Of a stretch of 6,008 bases of DNA, positions 1 through 5,752 are shown piece by piece. Origin of the DNA: Chloroflexota bacterium (lineage in GTDB: Bacteria > Chloroflexota > Anaerolineae > DTPP01). The stretch's first letter is position 1. Every line of letters begins with the position of its first letter. The DNA lies in the NCBI GenBank assembly GCA_012514615.1, contig JAAYZY010000392.1:1-6008 (forward strand). The letters run 5' to 3'. The position numbers and the translations under genes are program-made. Below the pieces are notes generated by a model. It was not told where the DNA came from. It did no database searches and worked only from the letters and a program-made list of their open reading frames with translations.

Positions 1-361
1 CGTCAACGGCAACGAGGCTCACCTCGTCGCCGGGGGCCATCCCCCCGACCAGATCGCAGAGGTCTCGGACGGCAGTACCCATCACCGCGCCCTTGTCCTT
101 CAGGTTCTGGGTCTCAGCCGCATCCCACATGTCGCCTTCGAAGACAGGCCCCTGGTGGAAGTAGTGCGTCACGCCGTCGCCGTGGACCGGCAGGTTGCCC
201 TTCATCCACTCGTACGACACGGTCCTTTCGGCAAGCACGGTCGCGCCATCGGCCGCGTATCGCACGATCTGCAGTTCGGTCGTTGCCCCTGTCGCCACGA
301 CAGAGGCGGGCAAGCCAACCAGCATAGCCAGCAGCAAGAATCCAGCAACGACTCTTCTCAT
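1..361 (-). CDS. Exported molybdopterin-fold-like protein, 5' part only (gene 4)
   Basis: This is the N-terminal 120 codons of a gene that runs off the left edge. Residues 1-23 form a Sec signal peptide: a basic start (MRR), a hydrophobic core, and a likely cleavage near VVA. From about residue 28 it is clearly homologous to the long domain of genes 1 and 2. Shared elements are a VxYxxDG strand, LPVxGDG (58-63), HQGPxF (69-74), WDxxET (79-84), NLKDKGA (86-92), DLC (100-102, Cys102) and LVGGMxxGD (104-112). The fold resembles the sulfite-oxidase-type molybdopterin-binding domain; no activity can be assigned. The start is one base after the gene 3 stop, which points to translational coupling. 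Two in-frame ATGs at 370 and 373 would overlap gene 3 by up to 11 bases and are not excluded, because AAAGG at 378-374 lies close upstream of all three. Whether an Ig-like or other C-terminal domain follows is not visible. Confidence 0.85.
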   Translation of the reverse strand, partial: MRRVVAGFLLLAMLVGLPASVVATGATTELQIVRYAADGATVLAERTVSYEWMKGNLPVHGDGVTHYFHQGPVFEGDMWDAAETQNLKDKGAVMGTAVRDLCDLVGGMAPGDEVSLVAVD

Positions 362-362
362 C

Positions 363-2093
363 CTATCCATCATCCTTTGCCCTGGTGATCCGAGCCTTGT
401 ACCGGCGGTAAGCGACGTACCCGCCGATGTTGGCCGCCGCCAAGGCTATCACCGCCAGGATCAAGTAACGGTTGTCCTCCCAGGCGGGGCCCAGGCCCTT
501 CGCCGCTGCGCCCGTCTGCAAGACAGTGGTCTTGACCTTGACACCCAAAGCCACGTTGTCTCCCGCGTCCCGCAGAAAGGTCAGTTTGCCTACGTATTCT
601 CCGTTGGGGATTGCCTCATTGCCCAGCAGCTCCAGTTGGAACCGCTGCCCTTGGTCGGCTCCCCGAATCTCCAGCGTGGCCGGCCTCACCTCAAAGGGCA
701 GCCCCTCGGCGCCCACGTGGATCTGGGCATCGTGGCTAGAGGTGATCCGCACATCGAAACGGTGGCTGCCGCCTCGATCCACCTCCATCTGCAGCGACAC
801 TGGCGACACCTTGAGGTTGCCTTCGGGGATCGGCAGCAGCCTCCGCCCCTCGCTGGGCTCAAGGGTGACCCTCTCGAAGACGCTGCCCAAGGGGTAGACC
901 TCCACCACCTCACGGTTGTCGTCTGAGGCCCGGGCCACCCGAACGAACTCCACCGTTGCGCTGTCACCCTTCACGGTGACTTTTGCATAGCCCAGCGTCT
1001 TGGCCAGGCGGTTCTGGATCCCCGCCGGGATCTCGGGGCTCAGATCGGCCAGAGCCCCGCCGCCCGTGCCCACCACGAGGTAGTTCAGCCCCCGCACCAG
1101 GTAGCGCTCGTAGGCGTGCACGTGGCCGCTAAACACCGCGGTCACGCCGCCGCCCCAGAACACATCTTCCCAATGCTTGCGAGAGAGCTCCCAGCCCCCG
1201 TAGTTCCTGGCGTCAGAGCTGTAGGCCGGGTGGTGGTAGAACACGAAGGTCCACTTGGCCGGGGAACTGAGTTCATCCTGCAGCCAGGCTCTCTGAGCGT
1301 CGAAGTCGGCCCAACTGTTGGTATCCAGCACCAGGAACCGCGCCTCGCCGGAACGGAAGCCATAGCTGTGAGGCAGGCCAAAGAGCTCGGTGTAGGCCGG
1401 CGAGTTGTTCTCGTGGTTGCCTAGGGCAGTATAGATGGCGCTGCGGGCCAGCATCTCCCGGCCGGCTGCGAAGAACAGTTTCCACCCCTCCGCGTAGTCG
1501 GCGTCGTAGGTGAGGTCGCCGAGGTGCACCACGAAAGCCAGGTCGTCCTCCTGGGCGATGCGGTCGGCTACCAGCTTGTGTCGCTCCATCTGCGTGAACC
1601 AAGGGTACTGCTCTTGGCTATCGCCATAGACCACAAAGGTGAACGAATCGGCCCCCAGCGTGCTGAAGCGGCCGTCTGGCCCGCTGGCTCCGTGTTCCCC
1701 CAGCCATTCCTCAACGCTGCCCACAGCCTGACTGGGCAACCCATCCGCACTGGCCTGTGAGCCAAGCGCCCAGATGCGGTAGCGATAGGTCTCGGCAGGT
1801 TGCAGGCCGGTCAGCCGAACCTGGTGCAGTTGCCGTAGCGTGGGGCTGACGGCGAAGCCCTGGTAGCCCCCGTGACGCGCCAGGTGGTCCTCTGTGGCGT
1901 ACAGCACAACGCCCCAGGTGGAGTCCTCGGTCTTCCAGTTCACCACGGCATCAGTGTCGGTGGCAGCGGTGACGTATGGTCCCCACAGGGACTGGAACTC
2001 GCCGGTACTGGCACTCCCGATTGCCGGAGGGAGCGCTGCCAGTACAAGCACGGCCAACGCCAGGTGGCCGAAAGCTCCGACCCTGCAGGTCAA
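363..2093 (-). CDS. Membrane-anchored purple-acid-phosphatase-like metallophosphoesterase (gene 3)
   Basis: A 576-residue protein predicted to hydrolyse phosphate esters outside the cell with a dinuclear metal centre; the substrate is unknown. Residues 1-28 are a signal peptide. Residues 35-145 look like the fibronectin-III-like domain that precedes the catalytic domain in purple acid phosphatases. The calcineurin-like domain (about 150-390) has every expected metal-ligand motif in order: GDSQ (Asp158), GDLTYD (Asp193, and Tyr196 in the GDxxY arrangement typical of purple acid phosphatases), GNHE (Asn226), HHP (His287) and GHVHAYER (His324, His326). GTGGG follows at 342-346. Residues 425-525 look like a beta-sandwich. 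Residues 542-561 form a membrane helix followed by a basic tail (YRRYKAR), so the enzyme should face outward with a short cytoplasmic end. The chosen start is TTG at 2093, which overlaps the TGA of gene 2 and has GGAGG seven bases upstream. It gives a clean signal peptide, whereas the GTG at 2150 would add 19 residues before it. Family confidence is high; 'phosphatase' is by homology. Confidence 0.92.
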   Translation of the reverse strand: MTCRVGAFGHLALAVLVLAALPPAIGSASTGEFQSLWGPYVTAATDTDAVVNWKTEDSTWGVVLYATEDHLARHGGYQGFAVSPTLRQLHQVRLTGLQPAETYRYRIWALGSQASADGLPSQAVGSVEEWLGEHGASGPDGRFSTLGADSFTFVVYGDSQEQYPWFTQMERHKLVADRIAQEDDLAFVVHLGDLTYDADYAEGWKLFFAAGREMLARSAIYTALGNHENNSPAYTELFGLPHSYGFRSGEARFLVLDTNSWADFDAQRAWLQDELSSPAKWTFVFYHHPAYSSDARNYGGWELSRKHWEDVFWGGGVTAVFSGHVHAYERYLVRGLNYLVVGTGGGALADLSPEIPAGIQNRLAKTLGYAKVTVKGDSATVEFVRVARASDDNREVVEVYPLGSVFERVTLEPSEGRRLLPIPEGNLKVSPVSLQMEVDRGGSHRFDVRITSSHDAQIHVGAEGLPFEVRPATLEIRGADQGQRFQLELLGNEAIPNGEYVGKLTFLRDAGDNVALGVKVKTTVLQTGAAAKGLGPAWEDNRYLILAVIALAAANIGGYVAYRRYKARITRAKDDG

Positions 2094-3151
2094 TCCGCTG
2101 CCTCCGCCCAGAAGATGAACAGCGCGTCTTGGCGGCCCACCTGATTCCACCCAGTGGGCACCTTCAGTTGCGTGCCCAAAGCCCTCATCTGGCCCTTCTG
2201 GATGCGGGCAATGGACGCGCCTTCGGCATAGGCAACGCCGTCGATGTACAACGACTCTTCGTAGAACCGCTGGGCCGCCTCGGTTTGCCCGTCGATTTCC
2301 AGCGACACAGAGACGTCTCGGGTGCCGGTGTTGGCGATATCCACATTCACCATGGGCGAGGTCCCGCCGGGCTCCACTTCCCCATAGTCCACAGCGCTTC
2401 GGCTCAAGAAGATGCCCACCTCTGGCATGATCACCGTGGCCGACACGCTCATCTCGGCCCGTTGCGGTTCCACGGCCGGCCCATCGCCAGTGGCGAAGAT
2501 GGCGACCTCAGCGATATTCTTGATGGTCAGGCCGTTGGAGGAAGGGTAGACGTCGAAATAGTGCCAGCGGTTCTCTGGCAGCGTCTGGCGCATGTCCTCA
2601 TTGCCAAAGACATACTGGCCGCTGGCGTTGACGGTTTCGGGGAAGAAGGCCAGCATCATGCCATCGCCCCATGTGGGCACCGTGCCGTCCCTATCCGAAA
2701 ACCAGGCGACCACGATCTTGCCTTGCCGCGCGCTCGGGTGGTAGACGTTGGCGTAGTCGAACGTCTTGCTGAACCCGTCGGCCGCCATGACGCGGACGGT
2801 GTCGCCGGAGGCCATGCCCCCCACAAGCCCGCACAGGTCTTTGAGGTTGGTGCCTTTCAGCGCGCCTTTGATCTTCAGGTTCACCGTTTCGCTGGGATCC
2901 CAGAGGTTGGCGGGGTCAAAGGTTGGCCCCTGATGGTAGTAGGTTCTGCTGCCATCCCCTTGCACCGGGAGCGAGGACTGCATCTCCGTGTAGTCCATCG
3001 TCCGCTCACTCACCACCGTGACCCCGTCGTTCGCGTACTTGACAACGCGTATGGAGGTGGTGCCCTCCGCCAGGACCGAGGGCGCGGGGACTATCCCTAT
3101 GGACAGCAGCAGAGCCAGGCCAAGAACCGTTCGCACCCATCTGCTGAACAT
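2090..3151 (-). CDS. Exported two-domain protein: molybdopterin-fold-like domain plus Ig-like domain (gene 2)
   Basis: A 353-residue secreted or surface protein of unknown function. Residues 1-29 are a signal peptide (cleavage near VLA|EG). Residues 32-219 are homologous to the first domain of gene 1 and to gene 4: LPVQGDG (61-67), YYHQGPTFDPANLWDP (71-86), NLKIKGALKGT (91-101), DLC (105-107), LVGG (109-112), AADGFSKTF (123-131), NVY (135-137), VFGNEDMR (181-188), NRWHYFDVYPSSNGL (194-208). It lacks the insertion of about ten residues that gene 1 carries near its residues 159-172. The 'GT.LKDLC.LVGG...GD.V.V.ASDG' pattern matches sulfite-oxidase-type molybdopterin-binding domains, but cofactor binding is unproven. 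Residues 230-353 look like an Ig-like beta-sandwich (DYGEVEPG, NTGTRDVSV, SLYIDGV, ending FIFWAEAAD), of a kind common on prokaryotic surface proteins. The ATG at 3151 has AGGAGG five bases upstream. A TTG at 3154 is only two bases from that motif and is rejected. Confidence 0.9.
   Translation of the reverse strand: MFSRWVRTVLGLALLLSIGIVPAPSVLAEGTTSIRVVKYANDGVTVVSERTMDYTEMQSSLPVQGDGSRTYYHQGPTFDPANLWDPSETVNLKIKGALKGTNLKDLCGLVGGMASGDTVRVMAADGFSKTFDYANVYHPSARQGKIVVAWFSDRDGTVPTWGDGMMLAFFPETVNASGQYVFGNEDMRQTLPENRWHYFDVYPSSNGLTIKNIAEVAIFATGDGPAVEPQRAEMSVSATVIMPEVGIFLSRSAVDYGEVEPGGTSPMVNVDIANTGTRDVSVSLEIDGQTEAAQRFYEESLYIDGVAYAEGASIARIQKGQMRALGTQLKVPTGWNQVGRQDALFIFWAEAAD
2101..2105 (-). promoter_or_regulatory. 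Shine-Dalgarno GGAGG deciding the TTG start of gene 3
   Basis: GGAGG lies inside the last codons of gene 2, seven bases before a TTG that shares two bases with the TGA stop of gene 2. The spacing and strength favour TTG at 2093 over the upstream in-frame GTG at 2150. The arrangement is that of stop-start translational coupling. Confidence 0.7.
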
Positions 3152-3156
3152 CAACT

Positions 3157-3162
3157 CCTCCT
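3157..3162 (-). promoter_or_regulatory. Shine-Dalgarno AGGAGG of gene 2
   Basis: A perfect AGGAGG lies five bases before the ATG at 3151. It is the strongest ribosome binding site in the window and settles the ATG over the adjacent TTG at 3154. Confidence 0.8.
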
Positions 3163-3246
3163 GTAGGGGCCAGGTGCCTCAGCCGGTTCGCCACCGCACC
3201 AAGCCTCGGCGAGTGAGATTGGCCACCCGTCCCCCCGCCCATCCGC

Positions 3247-3285
3247 ACCATGAGGGGAGCGTTGACCAAACGCCCCCCTCATGGT
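3247..3285 (-). terminator. 39-base hairpin between genes 1 and 2 (weak terminator or mRNA-processing/stability element)
   Basis: A near-perfect inverted repeat: arms of 11 bases (ACCATGAGGGG at 3247-3257 and its exact complement at 3275-3285), one A/C mismatch, five more pairs (GCGTT with AACGC), and a five-base loop (3264-3268). It begins 36 bases after the gene 1 stop. No T-run follows on either strand, so it is not a classical intrinsic terminator. It could trim or stabilise the gene 1 transcript and lower expression of genes 2-4 relative to gene 1. I see no convincing promoter between it and gene 2. The hairpin itself is certain; its role is inferred. Confidence 0.5.
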
Positions 3286-3321
3286 CTTGCGGCCGCACTG
3301 AAGCCTTGCTGACGCCCCGCC

Positions 3322-5367
3322 TCAGTGCTTGAGCATCAGCGGCAGGTACTTGAGGTGGAACTCCGGCAAGTCCACCAGCTCGATCCTGGCCAGCATGGAG
3401 ACCATCTGGCTGCCGGAGAGGCCGGTGCCAACCAGCCTGAGCGGATACCGGCCGTCCGGCAGCGGCTGGTCGTTCATCAGGTGCGCAACAATGATCTCGT
3501 CGTTGCGGGCAACCAGCGCGCTGTCCACAGAACGGTTGAACCCGTCCGAGGCGATGCTCTTGATGCTGTAGCCACTGGCGGCCAAGCGGTCGTTGAAGGC
3601 GCCCGGGTTCCCATCATCCACCAGGCCCACCAGCCGCCATAGGGCCACCCCGCTGTAGGTGTCGCCTGAGCCATCCGCCCAGGAAGCGGGATTCGCTGCA
3701 GCCTCCGCCATGAAGTCTTCAGCAGAGAGAGTAGTGCTGATCGCGCCGCTGAGCTCCAGCTCCCATTCGGGCGGCGGCGTCGGCAGGTTGAGCAGCTCGA
3801 TGCGCACGATCTGGCCCACGCGCTGGCCCCCAGAGACCAGGGCGCTGCCGACCAAGCGGAGCGGGTAGCGGCTCTCTGGCAACGGTTGACCGTTGAGCGT
3901 GTTGGCCACGATGATGCTGCTATTGCGAGCCACATCGGCGATGCCGAAGGTATAGCTGTACCCATCGGCGGCGATCACCTTGACCTGGTAGCCCAGCGCT
4001 GCGAGTTGATCGTTGAAGGAGCCCGCGCCGTGGTTCACATCGTCATCGACCCAGCCCACCAGGAACCACAACGGCAGACCGCTCCACACATCGCCATTGG
4101 TGTCCGTGTACACCACACTGTGGCCCACCGTCGGGCAGAGCACAGCGCTCTCGAACTCCGCCTGAGTCATGGTGTAGTCCACCGCGCCGGACAGCTCAAG
4201 GGTCCAGGTCTCGATGTCTGGGATGTTGGCCAGGTTAATGCTGGCGATCTTGCCCACGCGCTGGGCGCCTGAAGCCAACCCAGCGCCCACCAGCCGCAGC
4301 GGGAAATGCGAGTCCGACAAGGGCGCGCCGTTGATCTTGTTGGCCACGATGTAGTCCGACGAGCGAGCCACGTCTTCGCTGCGGAACCACTGGGCATAGC
4401 CGTCGCTGGCCCTTACTTCGATGTCGTACCCGGCCTGCGCCAAGGCATCATTGAACGAACCGATGCCGTGAACACTCTCGTCGTCGGCCAACCCCAGGAG
4501 ATACCACAGGGGCAGACCGCTCCAGACGTTGCCGCTGCTGTCGGTCCACTCGGCCTGTTCGTGGCAGGCGAGGGAGTTCTCGAACCAGCTCTGGCTCACC
4601 GGCGTGGTCACCGCGCCGGTCACCTCGATGGACCACGGCTCCGGCGCCTTTGTGTAGATGTTGACTTCACTGATCCACTTCAGCGAAAGGCCGTTGGCCG
4701 AAGGGTAGTTGATGGTGCCGGAGTAGAAGTAGTGCCAGTTGGCCTCGGGCAAGTACGTGCGCATGTCGTCGTGACCGAAGACGTGCAGCCCCTGGGCGTT
4801 GGTCGTCTCTGCCAGGAAAACGAGCTGCATGCCGCTGTCAAAGGTTGGGACATACGCACCGTTGGGGTACAGGGGCTGGGCGCCATCGCCGGCGTCCTTG
4901 GTGTACCAGGCGATCACCACCTTGCCCTGGCCCGGGGCGGGGTTGTAGACATTGCCGTACTGGAACTGCTCGCCGTACCCGTCGCTGGCCCTGACCTGGA
5001 TGATGTCGCCATCGGTCGCGCCGCCCACCAGCTCACACAGGTCTTTGACATCGGTACCCTTGACGGCCCCTTTGTTCTTGAGGTTCATCGTCTCGTCCGG
5101 GTCCCACAGGTTCTCGGGGTCAAACGTGGGCCCTTGGAAGTAGTAGCGGGTGGTTCCATCTCCCTGCACCGGCAGGGAGGCCTCCAACTCCGCATAGGTG
5201 AGGGTGGTCTGTTCGAGGATGGTGGTTCCGTCGATGTCGTACTTGGTGACGGTAATGGAGTCCGTCGCCTCGTCGGTCACCGGCGGCTGCGCGGCCACGC
5301 CGGTGCACCAAAGACCGATGATCAGTGCCAACGACATCAGAATGCCAAGCGCTTTCGAGGTTCTCAC
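3322..5367 (-). CDS. Exported protein with four molybdopterin-fold-like domains (gene 1)
   Basis: A 681-residue exported protein. Residues 1-26 are a signal peptide (cleavage near VAA|Q). Residues 36-240 are the long domain shared with genes 2 and 4, with an extra loop near 159-172 and Cys111 in the conserved DLC. Three tandem repeats follow at about 245-379, 388-527 and 535-666. Each has the pattern SGxxLWxLxG, GSFND or GAFND, an A(S/A)DG(Y/F) strand, then DVARxxxIIVAxxxNxxPLPxxRYPLRLVG and a closing (V/A)RIEL-like strand. That series matches the sulfite-oxidase-type molybdopterin-binding fold (Pfam Oxidored_molyb), where 'NGxPL...PLRLV' is characteristic. No haem or dimerisation domain is present and catalysis is not claimed. 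The end, KYLPLMLKH, resembles C-terminal tails I recall from secreted Anaerolineae proteins. The GTG at 5367 has AAAGGA nine bases upstream and begins exactly at a signal peptide. The frame stays open upstream to 5733, but that part is Arg/Pro/Ala-rich and runs into the promoter, so it is treated as leader. Confidence 0.9.
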   Translation of the reverse strand: MRTSKALGILMSLALIIGLWCTGVAAQPPVTDEATDSITVTKYDIDGTTILEQTTLTYAELEASLPVQGDGTTRYYFQGPTFDPENLWDPDETMNLKNKGAVKGTDVKDLCELVGGATDGDIIQVRASDGYGEQFQYGNVYNPAPGQGKVVIAWYTKDAGDGAQPLYPNGAYVPTFDSGMQLVFLAETTNAQGLHVFGHDDMRTYLPEANWHYFYSGTINYPSANGLSLKWISEVNIYTKAPEPWSIEVTGAVTTPVSQSWFENSLACHEQAEWTDSSGNVWSGLPLWYLLGLADDESVHGIGSFNDALAQAGYDIEVRASDGYAQWFRSEDVARSSDYIVANKINGAPLSDSHFPLRLVGAGLASGAQRVGKIASINLANIPDIETWTLELSGAVDYTMTQAEFESAVLCPTVGHSVVYTDTNGDVWSGLPLWFLVGWVDDDVNHGAGSFNDQLAALGYQVKVIAADGYSYTFGIADVARNSSIIVANTLNGQPLPESRYPLRLVGSALVSGGQRVGQIVRIELLNLPTPPPEWELELSGAISTTLSAEDFMAEAAANPASWADGSGDTYSGVALWRLVGLVDDGNPGAFNDRLAASGYSIKSIASDGFNRSVDSALVARNDEIIVAHLMNDQPLPDGRYPLRLVGTGLSGSQMVSMLARIELVDLPEFHLKYLPLMLKH
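3370..3765 (-). repeat. Tandem protein repeat 3 of gene 1, diverged
   Basis: Residues 535-666. It keeps SGVALW (572-577), GAFND (589-593), ASDGF (606-610) and YPLRLVG (641-647), but has Ala558 where repeats 1 and 2 have Cys. It is also shorter around the VDD-GNPG turn. Confidence 0.85.
3787..4206 (-). repeat. Tandem protein repeat 2 of gene 1
   Basis: Residues 388-527. It has Cys411 at the position equivalent to Cys268 of repeat 1, SGLPLW (429-434), GSFND (449-453), AADGY (466-470) and YPLRLVG (501-507). It is the closest of the three to the family consensus as I know it. Confidence 0.85.
4231..4635 (-). repeat. Tandem protein repeat 1 of gene 1
   Basis: Residues 245-379. It carries Cys268 six residues after the conserved Phe, then SGLPLW (283-288), GSFND (303-307), ASDGY (320-324) and PLRLVG (356-361). 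About half of its residues match repeat 2 by eye. Confidence 0.85.
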
Positions 5368-5717
5368 AGTTGTCCATCCTTTCTGCGATCCAAGTGAATG
5401 CCGCACGCGGCGGGTTGCCGTGGGAGGCGCTGCCGCATGCCGGGCAGCGGCGTAGTAGCGGGCCACCCGGCGCCGCAGGCGCACAGGCTCGGGTGGGCCA
5501 AGTCCGCGCTGGACGCTGGTCGGCGGCGACAGCCCCCGGGCCGGGGCGAAGCAAGGCCATCGCCCCCGGACTGGGTATGCCCAACAAGCCAAGTCGGGCA
5601 CAAGGCGCCGGCCAGATGGTGCTGCTCGCCTCGTTCCCTGCTCCCTATGCAAGAGCAGCCCACCCAACTGGCGGAGACGATTCGTGCGTTTGTAAGGGTG
5701 CAAGCCACACATTCTCA
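5368..5717 (-). ncRNA. Long, highly structured 5' leader of gene 1 (candidate cis-regulatory RNA)
   Basis: About 350 bases separate the predicted transcription start (near 5717) from the GTG of gene 1, with no gene supported in them. The stretch packs at least five stem-loops. At 5638-5658 there is a 6-pair stem plus two G-U pairs. At 5578-5600 there is TGCCC/GGGCA extended by three more pairs. At 5541-5568 GGGGCGA pairs exactly with TCGCCCC, with two more pairs past a bulge. At 5461-5499 a nine-pair stem with one bulge encloses GCGCC-TGC-GGCGC. At 5428-5449 CGCTGCC pairs exactly with GGCAGCG. I do not recognise a known riboswitch, RNase P, tmRNA, SRP or tRNA core. High GC content makes some stems expected by chance, so function is an inference from length, density and the strong promoter. 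Confidence 0.4.
5377..5382 (-). promoter_or_regulatory. Shine-Dalgarno AAAGGA of gene 1
   Basis: AAAGGA lies nine bases before the GTG at 5367. An ATG inside the GGATGG just downstream is out of frame with the signal peptide, so the GTG is preferred. Confidence 0.65.
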
Positions 5718-5723
5718 GCGTAG

Positions 5724-5752
5724 GTTGTAGCACACATCACAAGTCCTGTCAA
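5724..5752 (-). promoter_or_regulatory. Sigma70-type promoter for the cluster
   Basis: A consensus -35 TTGACA (5752-5747), a spacer of exactly 17 bases, and a -10 TACAAC (5729-5724) that matches TATAAT at four of six positions and is preceded by TGC, an extended -10. Transcription would start near 5717. It is the only convincing promoter found upstream of gene 1, and the rest of the leader offers no comparable pair. Confidence 0.75.

Noticed and set aside
195..926. Long plus-strand frame opposite genes 3 and 4
   Set aside because: Antisense shadow in GC-rich coding DNA; no recognisable domain, and the minus frames are clearly homologous to known families.
1976..3166. 396-codon plus-strand frame opposite gene 2
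   Set aside because: Mirror of a real minus-strand gene, His/Arg/Gly-rich, with no ribosome binding site or known motif.
3288..3297. Ten-base palindrome TGCGGCCGCA
   Set aside because: Short GC-rich palindromes are expected in this composition; it lies beside the real hairpin and adds no stem to it.
3688..3702. 15-base identity (GGGATTCGCTGCAGC) with 5779-5793
   Set aside because: One copy is inside the coding sequence of repeat 3 and follows its codons; there is no flanking similarity, so probably chance.
4306..5397. 363-codon plus-strand frame opposite gene 1
   Set aside because: Antisense shadow; its repeated patterns simply mirror the repeats of gene 1 and it has no domain of its own.
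5578..5660. Possible SRP RNA, tRNA or known riboswitch in the leader
   Set aside because: None of the core motifs I know (SRP GGAAGGNAGCAGCC tetraloop region, tRNA T-loop, B12 or Moco consensus) is present on either strand.
5368..5733. In-frame 122-codon upstream extension of gene 1
   Set aside because: It is rich in Arg, Pro and Ala, would bury the signal peptide internally, and its first codon lies upstream of the predicted -10 element, so it would not be on the transcript. The GTG at 5367 has a ribosome binding site.
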